From assembly GCA_026874595.1 (NCBI GenBank), contig CM049306.1, forward strand, positions 91,400,642-91,464,641: a stretch of DNA of 64,000 nucleotides, written 5' to 3'. Below are positions 12,301-21,237 of this stretch, piece by piece. The notes under the pieces were generated by a model. The model was not told where the DNA came from, did no database searches, and saw only the letters and a list, made by a program, of their open reading frames with translations. This DNA comes from Sipunculus nudus (lineage: Eukaryota > Annelida > Sipuncula > Golfingiida > Sipunculidae). A program made the translations under genes and the position numbers. Positions within the stretch are counted from its first letter, which is position 1. Each line of letters starts with the position of its first letter.

Positions 12301-15300
12301 TGCAGTCAGTAACAGGATAATGTACACAACCTGCCAATTACGCACATAAAAAAGAAGAAGGAATGTATAAAAGGGATGTTCTATTCACGAAGGTTTAGTT
12401 TCGCGAAAATTCCCTTTATTGCAAATTGGAAACCCTATCGGTAAAAGAAAACAACCATAGTATATTTCGTGTATATTTCGTACAGAGAGCAGTTGAATAT
12501 TGAATCTGAGTGCAAATATTATGTGTGCACAGACAATGGGGATCCGTTGGGTTCCGTTGCAAAGGAAGGGTATATTGCCGTGTAGTGTGTCCCCATACCC
12601 GTAAGGTAGCAAACTGCCCAGACCCGTAAGTTATCGACGTGTAGTGCTCGATACAGAACTAGTTATTTATGTCTTTGTTGCCAAGGTGAAGGTCAGCAAT
12701 ATCGAGGTAGGGAGCGGTATTATGTTATGCGAGAGACCTGTGATATGATTATGCCCGGAATTCAATTGTGTGCAATTTGAAGGGCCAAACTAATGTGCAT
12801 TCTGTAAGTTAGAGGGGTCTGACTGACGCTGTCGTGGCCAATTTCTGTGGGTTTTCAAACAAACAAGCAGACAGTACTATTTAAGTAGTATATAAAGAGA
12901 TCCATAGACTGTCTGCATACTTTGAATAGATCATTGAATAATGTGCGTGTTGTGGCGAGGGGCATATAAGATTGTAAAGAGCAGGCCATGTTCCTCTGGA
13001 ATACCTTTGATTATTTGTTCTGTAGGTTTAGAACAGATAGTTCCCTTTTGCAAGGAACATGGCGCCTCCTTCCATTTCCCGGCGGTACAAGGCGACGCGT
13101 GCACACACACATCCTCTGTGCCCGCACTCGGTGAACTGGTAACCCAGTCCCTGATTTAAAAATATTTTAACATGAATATAAATGTTATTTTCTTTAATCG
13201 ACATGCACACATTTTTTTACACGCGCACATACAAATGTATATTGTTTGTATTATTACTACATAAAAGCTGTAAACGTTTCAGATTATATAAATCACAACC
13301 TTACTTAGTTGATATTTTTATCTACAAAGAGTTAATTTTATTTTGCAAATTTGCAATTTTGTACCTTTTATTGTTAAAATTATAAAATTATTCAGAAACT
13401 ATGAGTATGAATGAATTAGATTAATTTGATATATTTTTTATATAATAGTACCATTTACACACGTTTTTCTGGAGCGCTCTACATCGTTTAGCGCGCCAAT
13501 GTCCCCCATGCGTCACATTTTCTAGTGTAAATTGGGCTAATCAGATTAAATCACTGTGCCGGACCAAGTGACCATGTAAAGCGCGCTACCCTGTCAAGTT
13601 AGACCGCATTGCACTTGGCCCGGCCTGGAATCTGCATTGCGTTTACACGCAGATAAATACTGCAATCTAGCGCGGTCTAGTTTGGATTCCCCCTTACGCG
13701 CATGGCTAAATCCTAGTCACATGACGCTACTTATACAGCGCACTCCACTTCCGTTCACACACATTCGAAACACAAATGTAGGCCGCGCCAGACTCTGGCG
13801 CTATAGTAACTGGAACCGAGTCAAACCGGTTGTAAAAATCCTCGAAATCTGGCGAGTTTGGGGGCATTGGCGCGCAGTAAATGATGTAGAAAACGTTTGT
13901 AAATATGTTAAAATTATTTTAGATAAGATAATGTGTGTTTAGTTTATAACAAAAAATAATAAAGACAGATGAAGATATTATAGCCCACTGTGTAAGTTAA
14001 TTGTAAAAATAATAACGTTTAAACAATGAGTGAATTATACTGACCTCTGATCAAACTTGTACCTCTTGTTGTCTGGCCAGACCCATTCTCCACCGACTCG
14101 TCTTAAACCAATCCAATAGTCATGACCCTTCTCTTTCATCATGAGATGGAGCCATTCCTGGTGTCAAATCAGGATCACCATGTTAAGTATATAAGCAAAC
14201 TATATACTTAACATGGTATATAAACTGGCATTATATTAATTAAAATTGGATTTTCCCAGCAATTCTATGCTTGTATTCCCTTGCAGCTGGCGCCAACAAT
14301 ATCTAGACAAATATCGTCCAACATATCAAAGTCCCACCTGATTCCATGAATCCATGAATGATGACGTCATGTATGGGTGATTTCCGGAGAACACCTGTCT
14401 TTTAACTGAGTCAGAAGTATTTCTTTAACAGGGGCTGCAAGGCCTTGATTTTTTTTTTTTTTTTTTTTGGTTTGTTTGTTTTCTTGGAAGCATGATATAT
14501 GATGTTGTATACACCAGTCCATGCAGGGGTCGCAATCCGGAACGAGGCCTCAACATTCTGGCACAGATTAACAAGAGGCCTAGAGCAGTCATGCAAATTT
14601 ACACAGAAGTCCCGCATGAAGACGCATTGGAAATAAAAAATTCCATTCTCAATACCCGGCCCTTTTTCTCGGTAAATTAAGCGTATATCGATCGGTTTCC
14701 CAGATTTTGATGTCGAAAAAAATCTAAATCTGCCCCCCCCCCCCAGCTCCACCTCATTCCCCCCCCCCCCTATTTCCCACTTGTTCATCACCAATGCACG
14801 TAAAAGGAAGAAGTGATTGTCCATGGATTAGGGAGGCAGACGTATGTTATTGTTAAGTTTTATATATCACAAGACATCTTGCCCAAGCTAAAAAATAAAA
14901 TAAACGATTTTAAGAACATTGTCATAAATACAGACCCAAAGTCTGAAAAAAAAGTTCCTAAACAAAATACTTATGTATGTGTACTTTCCTATTCTGATAT
15001 ATACATATACAGAGTAATATAGTTTAAAATATTATATATGTGTGTGTGTGTGTGTGTTTATTAAACACGTATTCGTTTTGAGTGACAGCTCGTCGCCCCG
15101 GCAACCGTTTGAACAGGCCATAGGCTCAGAGAGAATGGCCCCTCACGAGGTTTTGGGCGGAGTCGAGTGTTTGTTGATTTGCATTTGGTTGGCTGCTAGT
15201 CACATCAGCTGATTTTTCAGCAGACAAGCCACCTGGTGTTTAAGTGCATCATAAAGGGTTAAAGCAGGCAGCGGGAAAAATCAGTTTTCCGCTGCTTTGG

Positions 15301-16311
15301 GAGCGTATCTCACTCGCCGTATCAATTTAGCCATATTTGTTTAGACTTGCCCGGAATAAATTATCCCGTGTTCCCATGATCCAGCTTGTATCACCAACAC
15401 AATTAGCATGTTTAAATGAATGAAAAAAATGTTTTGTTTAATCACTTACCTTCTCCTTAGGAGTACGGGGGGCAACCATATCCTTTGCGAAGCGAACACA
15501 CAGATTTTTATCCCATTTTCTCATTTCATTCTGAAATTCGTAGCATTTTTGGCCATGTCTGTACCATTCATCAGGGCATTCAGATTCCGCAGAGACTAAA
15601 AATAAAAATATAAATAAAATAATAATAATAATAATAATAATAACTAAATAATAGTTATATTTATTCCTGTTTTATAAATATTCATACCTATGCCACTGCC
15701 CAGAATGGTTGGTTGGTTTGTCTGTTAGCAGTTTGACGCAAACAAAATTAACGGATGTTGATGAAATTGTGTGAATGGTTAAAGTAATAGTCAAGGAAAA
15801 ATCGGTTCATTTTTAGGTGGTCTTGACCACCACAATATATTTCTAATTCAAAAGATAATATACCATTTGGGCAATCCCTTTGTCCTTCCATTCATAGATA
15901 TTCGTAATACAACTGACATTGTGCAGGATTTACCAGAAAAGCTTGATTATAGGACTCCTGGCGGGGTACCAGTTAACACACACCTAGTATTATTATTACC
16001 CAGAACCGGGGGGGGGGGGGGGATAAAGGGTATACCCCCATCTTTGAGCAGGGGGGGGGGGGGGCTCGTCAATGAAATCACTCCCCCTCCCCGAAATTCA
16101 GGAAGTAAATTCCATATATTGAAATTTAAATATATAAATAATTAGAATTATAGACTTTGGTTCAGTTTCTGAGTTTACAATGAAATATAATCTATCTAAT
16201 CCTGGTGTAGAATTAACCTATAATTGAAACGTTAAACTTAATACCTTATTTTTTAAAACCTTAACCTTAATTGAAATTTATTTGAATTGGCAACACAGAC
16301 AATACAAGATG

Positions 16312-16365
<54 letters not shown>

Positions 16366-17067
16366 AAGTGTGTGTGTGGTGTGTGGGGTGTGTGTATGTT
16401 TATAAAAAGGTTGCCCTAACTGTTAAGCTCCCATGTATCTCATCCCCCAACCCCTTGAAGTTTCGGACTCACAAGACGATGACTCTGCTTGTTAGAGGTC
16501 GTTGGCGTCTAAATCTGTCACCCAAAATGCACCGGGAATTCTAAATTCACCAGCGGACTAGGAATAATTGTAGTGATGAGGGTATAATGTAGGCCACTAA
16601 AATATGCAGGACAGGGCAAATTACAAATATATTGATGTTTTTGAGTTAAGGACTTCATGGAATTAGCAAAGTTTTGTAATTATACGCATGTGAAATATAA
16701 ACAGAAGGTGTTTTCTTGAAATGTTACCCATTCGGACTTCAATCTTTAATAGTCAGACAAGTAGTCCGGGGGGTATTCACCTACCCTCCTTGAATTATTA
16801 GGGCAAAGGGTGTTTTCATGGTTTTTCAAGTGAAAATATTATCTGTGATTTGATACCCAAATTGCTTCAGAACTGCTAATATTTTCAAAAATTATTATTT
16901 AAAAAAATGTTCAAAAGGCACGATGGTTACATCCCCTTCCACATCCCCTCCACCACCAAACGGCCCCCAAACATTCTCGACAGTGACACTATCAATTATA
17001 AAAAAGGCACATTACCTCCACTGATAACGCAGAGTAGAAGCAGCGTGGTTAGATGAAGCCGGGCCAT
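6028..17067 (-). CDS. Secreted mosaic protein: CTLD - TSP1 - VWD - C8 - chitin-binding domain (9 coding exons)
   Basis: Predicted secreted glycoprotein of about 572 residues. Coding exons on the minus strand are 17067-17016, 15595-15450, 14157-14045, 13150-13005, 11469-11308, 10408 to about 10146, about 9752-9418, 7485-7235 and 6278-6028. All have AG acceptors and GT donors, and phases agree, except that the exon 6/7 junction has several options. Domain order is signal peptide (1 to about 20), C-type lectin-like domain (24-143), TSP1 (155-205), VWD (about 212-370), C8 (about 407-485) and CBM14 (about 514-570). The Cys pattern of each module matches its family. The role is inferred as an extracellular protein binding chitin or glycans, able to disulfide-link through VWD/C8, for example in mucus, cuticle, shell matrix or pathogen binding. 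I know no named protein with this exact architecture, so no symbol is given. A related first exon lies at 58977 on the other strand. Confidence 0.88.
6279..7234 (-). other. Intron 8 of the lectin/VWD gene
   Basis: Contains a long TA microsatellite (about 6311-6362) very near the acceptor of exon 9 and a short TG run (6741-6756). I see no further exon. Confidence 0.75.
7235..7485 (-). CDS. Exon 8: C8 module following VWD
   Basis: A 251-base exon with acceptor GATCAG and donor AATG|GTGAGT. It encodes residues 406-489 with ten Cys, among them FCHKEHVSPC, KCDVLNDRLRFGSC, ACAVDMCC and ICDIFRDYVNEC. This is the C8 pattern that follows VWD in mucins, zonadhesin and von Willebrand factor. C8 normally packs on VWD and helps disulfide-linked assembly. 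I see no TIL module after it. The next exon goes straight to a linker and chitin-binding domain. Confidence 0.88.
7486..9417 (-). other. Intron 7 of the lectin/VWD gene
   Basis: AT-rich. It has a poly-C-rich patch near 8890-8904 and no splice-flanked open frame with a recognisable domain. Frames of about 75-80 codons (7781-8005, 8117-8359) lack domain features and are probably chance or repeat sequence. Confidence 0.65.
9418..9752 (-). CDS. Exon 7: C-terminal half of VWD domain
   Basis: The exon encodes KVDGVREYSTKY, GVHVTRDGQSVRMS and CLQGNNGLCGLCGNYDGNQAND. The last is the conserved end of a VWD domain with the CGLC vicinal-cysteine motif and a calcium-site GNYDGxxxND. The donor CATTT|GTAAGT is strong and phase 2. 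The start is less sure, since AG acceptors ending at 9755, 9753 and 9745 (minus strand) give starts 9754, 9752 or 9744. Only a few residues at the exon 6/7 junction are affected. Confidence 0.87.
10146..10408 (-). CDS. Exon 6: N-terminal half of VWD domain with GDPH site
   Basis: After acceptor TATATTTTAG the exon reads LSWATCEAFGDPHYLTFDRQ, the standard start of a VWD domain (Cys212, GDPHYxTFD at 216-224). It continues with Cys240, Cys248, KILQIND and ELHYNGHVIR. The GDPH tetrapeptide (216-219) is the site of Asp-Pro autocleavage in some VWD proteins. The 3' boundary is uncertain: donors at 10150 (AC|GTGCGT) and 10146 (TGC|GTGAAT) are both possible. I chose 10146 because it keeps frame with an AG at the next exon. 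Confidence 0.85.
10409..11307 (-). other. Intron 5 of the lectin/VWD gene
   Basis: Holds a poly-C run (about 10997-11010). A splice-flanked 50-base stretch near 11221-11270 would break the reading phase if included. No other exon is evident. Confidence 0.6.
11308..11469 (-). CDS. Exon 5: thrombospondin type 1 repeat
   Basis: A 162-base exon encodes a complete TSP1 module, residues 153-206. It begins CRWGPWQPWSACSKTCGTG, so it has the W-x-x-W-x-x-W ladder (157, 160, 163) used for C-mannosylation in this family and the CSxTCG motif used for O-fucosylation. Arginines (RQSRTR) stack between tryptophans, and all six Cys are present, ending in CNTKYCP. Phase 1 on both sides is the usual arrangement for shuffled extracellular modules. 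Confidence 0.92.
11470..13004 (-). other. Intron 4 of the lectin/VWD gene
   Basis: No gene or clear repeat family is recognised. The short open frames at 11714-11905 and 12385-12612 have no domain pattern. Confidence 0.6.
13005..13150 (-). CDS. Exon 4: C-terminal third of the CTLD
   Basis: A 146-base exon with acceptor TTTAAATCAG and donor AAAG|GTATTC. It encodes residues 104-153: Asp-Trp (105-106), Glu-Asp-Val-Cys (116-119), GKWKEAPC (128-135) and Cys143, the closing Cys framework of a CTLD. Calcium-dependent sugar binding normally uses an EPN or QPD triad in the long loop and a WND motif on beta-4. Here I see SPS around 110-112 and WKE at 130-132. The fold is probably intact, but classic calcium-dependent carbohydrate binding is doubtful. 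It leaves in phase 1. Confidence 0.88.
13452..13908. mobile_element. Short inverted-repeat element (MITE-like) in intron 3
   Basis: The ends form imperfect terminal inverted repeats of about 45 bases. GCGCGCCAATGTCCCCC at 13491-13507 pairs with GGGGGCATTGGCGCGC at 13860-13875, and pairing extends outward through CTACATCGTTTA / TAAATGATGTAG and CATTTACACACG / CGTTTGTAAATATG. The interior is richer in GC and CpG than the surrounding intron and has no transposase frame. It is most likely a non-autonomous DNA transposon. I could not fix a target-site duplication. Confidence 0.65.
14045..14157 (-). CDS. Exon 3: CTLD core with WIGL motif
   Basis: A 113-base exon with acceptor GACACCAG and donor CAGAG|GTCAGT. 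It encodes residues 67-104, including DYWIGLRR (WIGL at 81-84), the most conserved CTLD hydrophobic core motif, then GGEWVWPDNKRY. It leaves in phase 2. The 3' end of the preceding intron carries a perfect inverted repeat (14178-14216). Confidence 0.9.
14178..14216. other. Perfect 15-bp hairpin just upstream of exon 3 acceptor
   Basis: CCATGTTAAGTATAT (14178-14192) and its exact reverse complement (14202-14216) flank a 9-base loop. On the minus-strand transcript the hairpin ends about 20 nt before the exon 3 acceptor, in the usual branch-point zone. Confidence 0.85.
14217..15449 (-). other. Intron 2 of the lectin/VWD gene
   Basis: Carries a poly-T run (14451-14468), poly-C runs (about 14737-14744 and 14760-14770) and a TG run (about 15039-15056). 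I recognise no exon or mobile element. Confidence 0.65.
15450..15595 (-). CDS. Exon 2: N-terminal third of the C-type lectin-like domain
   Basis: This 146-base exon lies between TTTTTAG and AAG|GTAAGT. Residues 18-66 include CPDEWYRHGQKCYEF, with the first two Cys (24 and 35) of a long-form CTLD and its usual W and CY-F positions. A third Cys (56) follows in the alpha-1 region. The exon enters in phase 1 and leaves in phase 0. Its C-terminal KEKEW continues directly into exon 3. Confidence 0.9.
15596..17015 (-). other. Intron 1 of the lectin/VWD gene, with G-tracts and TA/TG microsatellite
   Basis: Two long poly-G runs (about 16009-16021 and 16051-16064) alternate with C-rich stretches, so either strand could form quadruplexes. 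A TA run and adjoining TG run cover about 16312-16395. No exon is recognised. Confidence 0.7.
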
Positions 17068-17080
17068 CGTCCTTGCCACT
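17016..17080 (-). CDS. Exon 1 (coding): start codon and signal peptide
   Basis: The exon begins after an AG acceptor at 17083-17081, so at least one 5' UTR exon lies upstream. The ATG is at 17067-17065 in the context GGACGATGG. It encodes 17 codons plus one base (phase 1). The peptide starts MARLHLTTLLLLCVISGG, a typical signal peptide with a basic n-region and Leu-rich core. The donor is GGAG|GTAATG. Cleavage probably falls near residues 19-21, at Val-Ser-Ala encoded over the junction. Confidence 0.88.
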
Positions 17081-18529
17081 CTGTTGGGAAAATTAAACAA
17101 ACTTCACATCATCAAGATAGATTCGAAGTATTCAGAAATTAACGTTTTAAACGAAATTCAATTTAGAACAATGACTGTATTCTGTCATCCTTGAAAACAG
17201 AATGAGTGAAATAGAAAATTGCTGTTGGCACCACCGCTCTTTTGCAGCTGTTCAAGTTCTCAATGCGTAGTATTCTAAATTTTTATGACAATCCGTTCAG
17301 CTGTCCCTGAGAATTAGGCGTTTGATATGATTATTTTTGTGCGTTCATTCCCGTTCGTGCGTGTGTGATTGTTAACAACATAACACATCCAATCATAAAG
17401 GAATCTCATGAAATGTTTCGAGACTGGCCCTAGGAAGGATAGATTAGATTTTGGTGTTGATCCAGCATTACTCCGGATTCAGGAGCGTCATCAATGAGTA
17501 TTCACAAATGTACAGTCACTTATGCACGAATGAACCTCGGAATATGGTCCAACAAATAAGTTAATGGAAACACGGTCCAGCCTCGTGTGCCAAGCAGGTC
17601 TTCCCACCTGCTCAGGTCACGGTCGAGCGCTCAGGGTTTGTCCAGTAGTTCTCTTCAATACGGTTATTGTACACTGGCTATTTCAAAATACTAACTTCAG
17701 CATCGGGATTTCAATGATTAAACGGTGCTCTCATTTCCGATCTTAGAAGCCCCACATGGCCCCAGTTAAAATAAAACAAATTAAAAATTCATATTACAGC
17801 CCAGGAGGCTAAGCGTTCATTCCGTTTTGTATGTTAGTGATTCTTCACAACATAAATCGCGTAGTCATGGATGAAATTGCATGACATTTTCTGGCCATTC
17901 GGGCCCGTGAAGAATAGATTACGTTTCTGGATTTAGGGACATCATCATAGAATATTGACAGATGTATAGTGATATAGGCACCAAAGAACCTGAGAATACG
18001 GGCCGAACAAAAGCACGCAAATAATGGTTTAGTAGCATCCCATAATAGGGACCGGGCCTGAAACATATTACAGCGGAACCCTAATTAAAGCACTACATAT
18101 AATTATGAAAACGTAGCTTATTTAAGATTATTTAATTTCTTAGTTGATTCATTTGTTATGTAAGCCTTACAGTCAGATAGCATAAGGGAATGCCTGACAC
18201 TTCATTTAAACCGTGGAATGACATATGAAGTTACATAATTGCATATAATAGTATAGTATTTGTATATTTGCGATGACAAAACTGAGAGTAGGGGGGGGGG
18301 GGGTTGAGGACTGATCTATAGATAAGTACGATGTCGCTATTTCCGGCTACGTGCTAAATTCCCGTGTGTTTGTAATGCAGCCAAACAAGCATAAAATCAT
18401 ATTCTAAACATCGTTGACAAAGTTCTGTTTTATTCTTGACCACATCGTCTCATTTATAGATTAATGCCTTTAGGTCATCAGTCGTGAACACCTTCCTGTT
18501 CTTGGCTGTAAATAATTTGGCATGTTCTT

Positions 18530-18567
18530 ATTGGCTGTGGAGAAATATTCTCAGATGGCATATAAAG
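18530..18567 (+). promoter_or_regulatory. Promoter-like inverted CCAAT plus TATA box, copy 1
   Basis: ATTGGCTG (an inverted CCAAT box) lies about 27 bases before TATAAAG, followed by a pyrimidine-rich stretch (CTCTTTCTC). The arrangement is conserved in copy 2. I find no coding exon downstream on the plus strand, so it may be a repeat-borne or chance promoter. Confidence 0.25.
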
Positions 18568-19269
18568 CTGCTCTTTCTCAATAAAATTTATTTTTTATAA
18601 GTATATTCCCAGAGAAAAATGACAGTTTGGTCAGGGTTTTTTCAATATGTGGCCAACAGGGTCGGGTCTTGTTACAGGGGTTCCATTACTATCACTTTTA
18701 ATTCTTAATAGATCTATTACTACTACTATTACAGCATTATTATATATATAACTATCATCCATACTTTGCTTCTATTGCTATTGCTTATACAATAACTATT
18801 GCTTTACTATTAAAGTGTTCGATGTAAGCATACCCTCACTTGGCAATCTTATCTTTAACATCCCATCCTCTGTGGGTGACACTCTGTTTGTTCCTATTGC
18901 TATCACTCGATAGTATTATTTTGAAAACCTGTAAATTTCTATAACTGTCATAATTATGTAATACTATAACTTACCCCTTGTAGCCGATAATAAGCTTCCT
19001 AAAACGATTTACGATTAAATATTTGAGGTAAGGCATTACATTTTGAGTTCGTGAAAATTGCCGCAGAGAGAGAACACGACCTCTTCTGGTCATTATTTAC
19101 ATGTATAAATAAGACAGACCATACGTGATAATGTGTATACACGTCTGCAGTCCTCGTGTTAATATACTTGTAGCAGTCGTTCTGTATTTTGTAACAGAAT
19201 GCATGATAACGCTGCATTATAATGTGAAACTCTAAGCTAATGCTGACTATTAAACTCGGGTGTTGGACG

Positions 19270-19335
19270 TAGCCTAGTGGTCAGGATAGCCACCTCTCCC
19301 CCGCCCCTTAATGAAAAGTTAATGCTTTGAACTCC
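19270..19335 (+). repeat. tRNA-Glu-like SINE head remnant, copy 1
   Basis: TAGCCTAGTGGTCAGGATAG followed by CCACCTCTCCCCCGC resembles the D-arm and anticodon region of animal tRNA-Glu. It is followed by a decayed B-box-like GCTTTGAACTCC. The spacing between boxes is longer than in a tRNA, so it is a pseudo-tRNA or SINE head, not a functional tRNA. Confidence 0.4.
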
Positions 19336-19523
19336 TCCATAGCCTAAAATCAACTTTATATGTAACGACATGTTATATGGATCATTCTTAGTCCCTTGAA
19401 TATAAAACCTTAAATCTTCATAATATCATATTCTTATCATATGATACCTTCATCCTCATTAACAAGACAGCGCCACCTACAGGCCACGGATCCATCCTTT
19501 ATATATAAATAAAACAAACTTAC

Positions 19524-19590
19524 CACCTTGCCACAAGGGCCGTCTCCGGGAGACCTAATGGCTACCAAGGAAGCTGAGAGGCTAATTATA
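19524..19590 (-). promoter_or_regulatory. Candidate 5' UTR exon and TATA-like box for the lectin/VWD gene, copy 1
   Basis: On the minus strand, TATAATTA (19590-19583) precedes a GC-richer stretch that ends in a strong donor, GCAAGGTG|GTAAGT (exon end 19524). This is upstream of, and on the same strand as, the first coding exon, which needs a spliced 5' leader because it starts at an AG acceptor. The assignment is inferred from splice and TATA signals only. Confidence 0.35.
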
Positions 19591-20235
19591 TTTTGCAACA
19601 GGATTGAGGAGAAATAGGGTTAGCATTGTCACTTCGAAAAAGAAATAAAAATATATGTTAAAGATTGATAACAACAGGGAAGCGGTGCAGTAATCCCAAC
19701 GAAGGATTCATGGGGACAATGACCCTAATGTAATTTAATCATTTAGTCTATTTACGAAAAACCGGATAACGTAAAACAAAAATAATAGAACCGATACTTA
19801 TCAGAGCTGGTGAGGTGCCCAGTTGATACAAACAGTATGTTCACTTCCGCCTCGGTAGTTACAAGCGTGATATACTTAACCAATGTCTGCCTAACCTTCT
19901 ATTTGTAGGAAAAACATGTAGAACTACCATTAAACCAACACCATTCAAATATTCAGGGTTATTCTTTTACCACTACCGTTCGCATATTTATATAGGGCAA
20001 CCATTAAGTCACAATATTCACCCGTATAAGGCACTCGTTATATCACCTGAAATCGAACATGAGGGCGGCCATTACATAACAATGATTGCATTGTGCTCTC
20101 AGTTCCGACCTGAGAAGCCCCACAGAGCCCCAGTTAAAATAAAACAAATTAAAAAAAGATATTACAGCCCCGGTGTCGCCAGGAGGCTAAGCGTTTATTC
20201 CGTTGGTATGTTGTTGTTTCTTCACAACATAAAGG

Positions 20236-20692
20236 TCAGACTGACGCATTATTTTCACTATATATTATCATTGTAAATAAAGGTCAATTGCATGCATACC
20301 TGACCACATATTGACAGTTCCGGCACATTGGCCTGAGAGACCAAACTGAACTCTGTTTACAAATGTGGAGAAAGTGGCGCCTTATGTGACTCGTTTGAGA
20401 ACTATGGGCCTAGTTCTGTCTCAGTCTGAAGATGGCAGCACCTCCTGGAGCAAACTGTGGAAAAGGCACACCTCTCACAGCATCTTGTGTCAAATTTTTT
20501 TTCTCTGCAGATAAAAATATTTTCTTCGCATGATTAAAAAGCTAAAATCCTATATTATCCAATAATAGAAGCCACATATTGATGGCCCTACTATTAGTTT
20601 GAGGGTGACACCCTTCAGCCCGGCCCTGTCATATTACATTTAGTCCGGTGGACCTACACAAAATGGGCCAAGTGCTCTAATTGTCGCTCACA
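20236..20692. other. 457-base segment present only in duplication copy 2
   Basis: Copy 1 reads CACAACATAAATCG without interruption. Copy 2 has about 457 extra bases between CACAACATAA and AAATCG. The segment starts AGGTCAG and ends CACACCT, and shares only AGGT as an inverted end. It could be a small insertion, or ancestral sequence lost from copy 1. Confidence 0.6.
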
Positions 20693-21237
20693 CCTAAATC
20701 GTGCAGTCATGGATGAAATTGCATGACATTTTCTGGCCATTCGGGCCCGTGAAGAATAGATTACGTTTCTGGATTTAGGGACATCATCATAGAATATTGA
20801 CAGATGTAGAGTGATATAGGCATCAAAGAACCTGAGAATACGGGCCGAACAAAAGCACGCAAATAATGGTTTAGGAACACCCCATAATAGGGACCGGGCC
20901 TGAAACATATTACAGCAGAACCCTAATTAAAGCACTACATATAATTATGAAAACGTAGCTTATTTAAGATTATTTAATTTCTTAGTTGATTCATTTGTTA
21001 TGTAAGCCTTACAGTCAGATAACATAAGAGAATGCCTGACACTTCATTTAAAACTTGATATGACATATGAAGTTACATAATTGCATATAATAGTATAGTA
21101 TTTGTATATTTGCGATGACAAAGCTGAGAGTAGGAGTGGGGGGGGGGGGGGGGGGGTTGAGGATTGATCTATAGATAAGTACGACGTCGCTATTTCCGGC
21201 TACGTGGTTAATTCCCTTGTGTTCGTAATGCAGCATT

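Larger units (their letters stand above)
17725..20075. repeat. Tandem duplication upstream of the gene, copy 1 (2.35 kb)
   Basis: This block recurs in the same order at 20090-26430. Copy 1 is compact: its two halves (17725-18385 and 18386-20075) adjoin directly, whereas copy 2 has a 3.5 kb element between them and a further 457-base insertion near 20236-20692. Identity by eye is high but with many substitutions, so the duplication is older than the one at 38.9 kb. Copy 1 ends in a few 35-bp repeat monomers. Confidence 0.85.

Noticed and set aside
20282-20500. 5' UTR exon ending GTGGTCAG|GTATGC on the minus strand
   Set aside because: Only a donor motif supports it, and it lies in the segment missing from duplication copy 1. 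Not enough to call.
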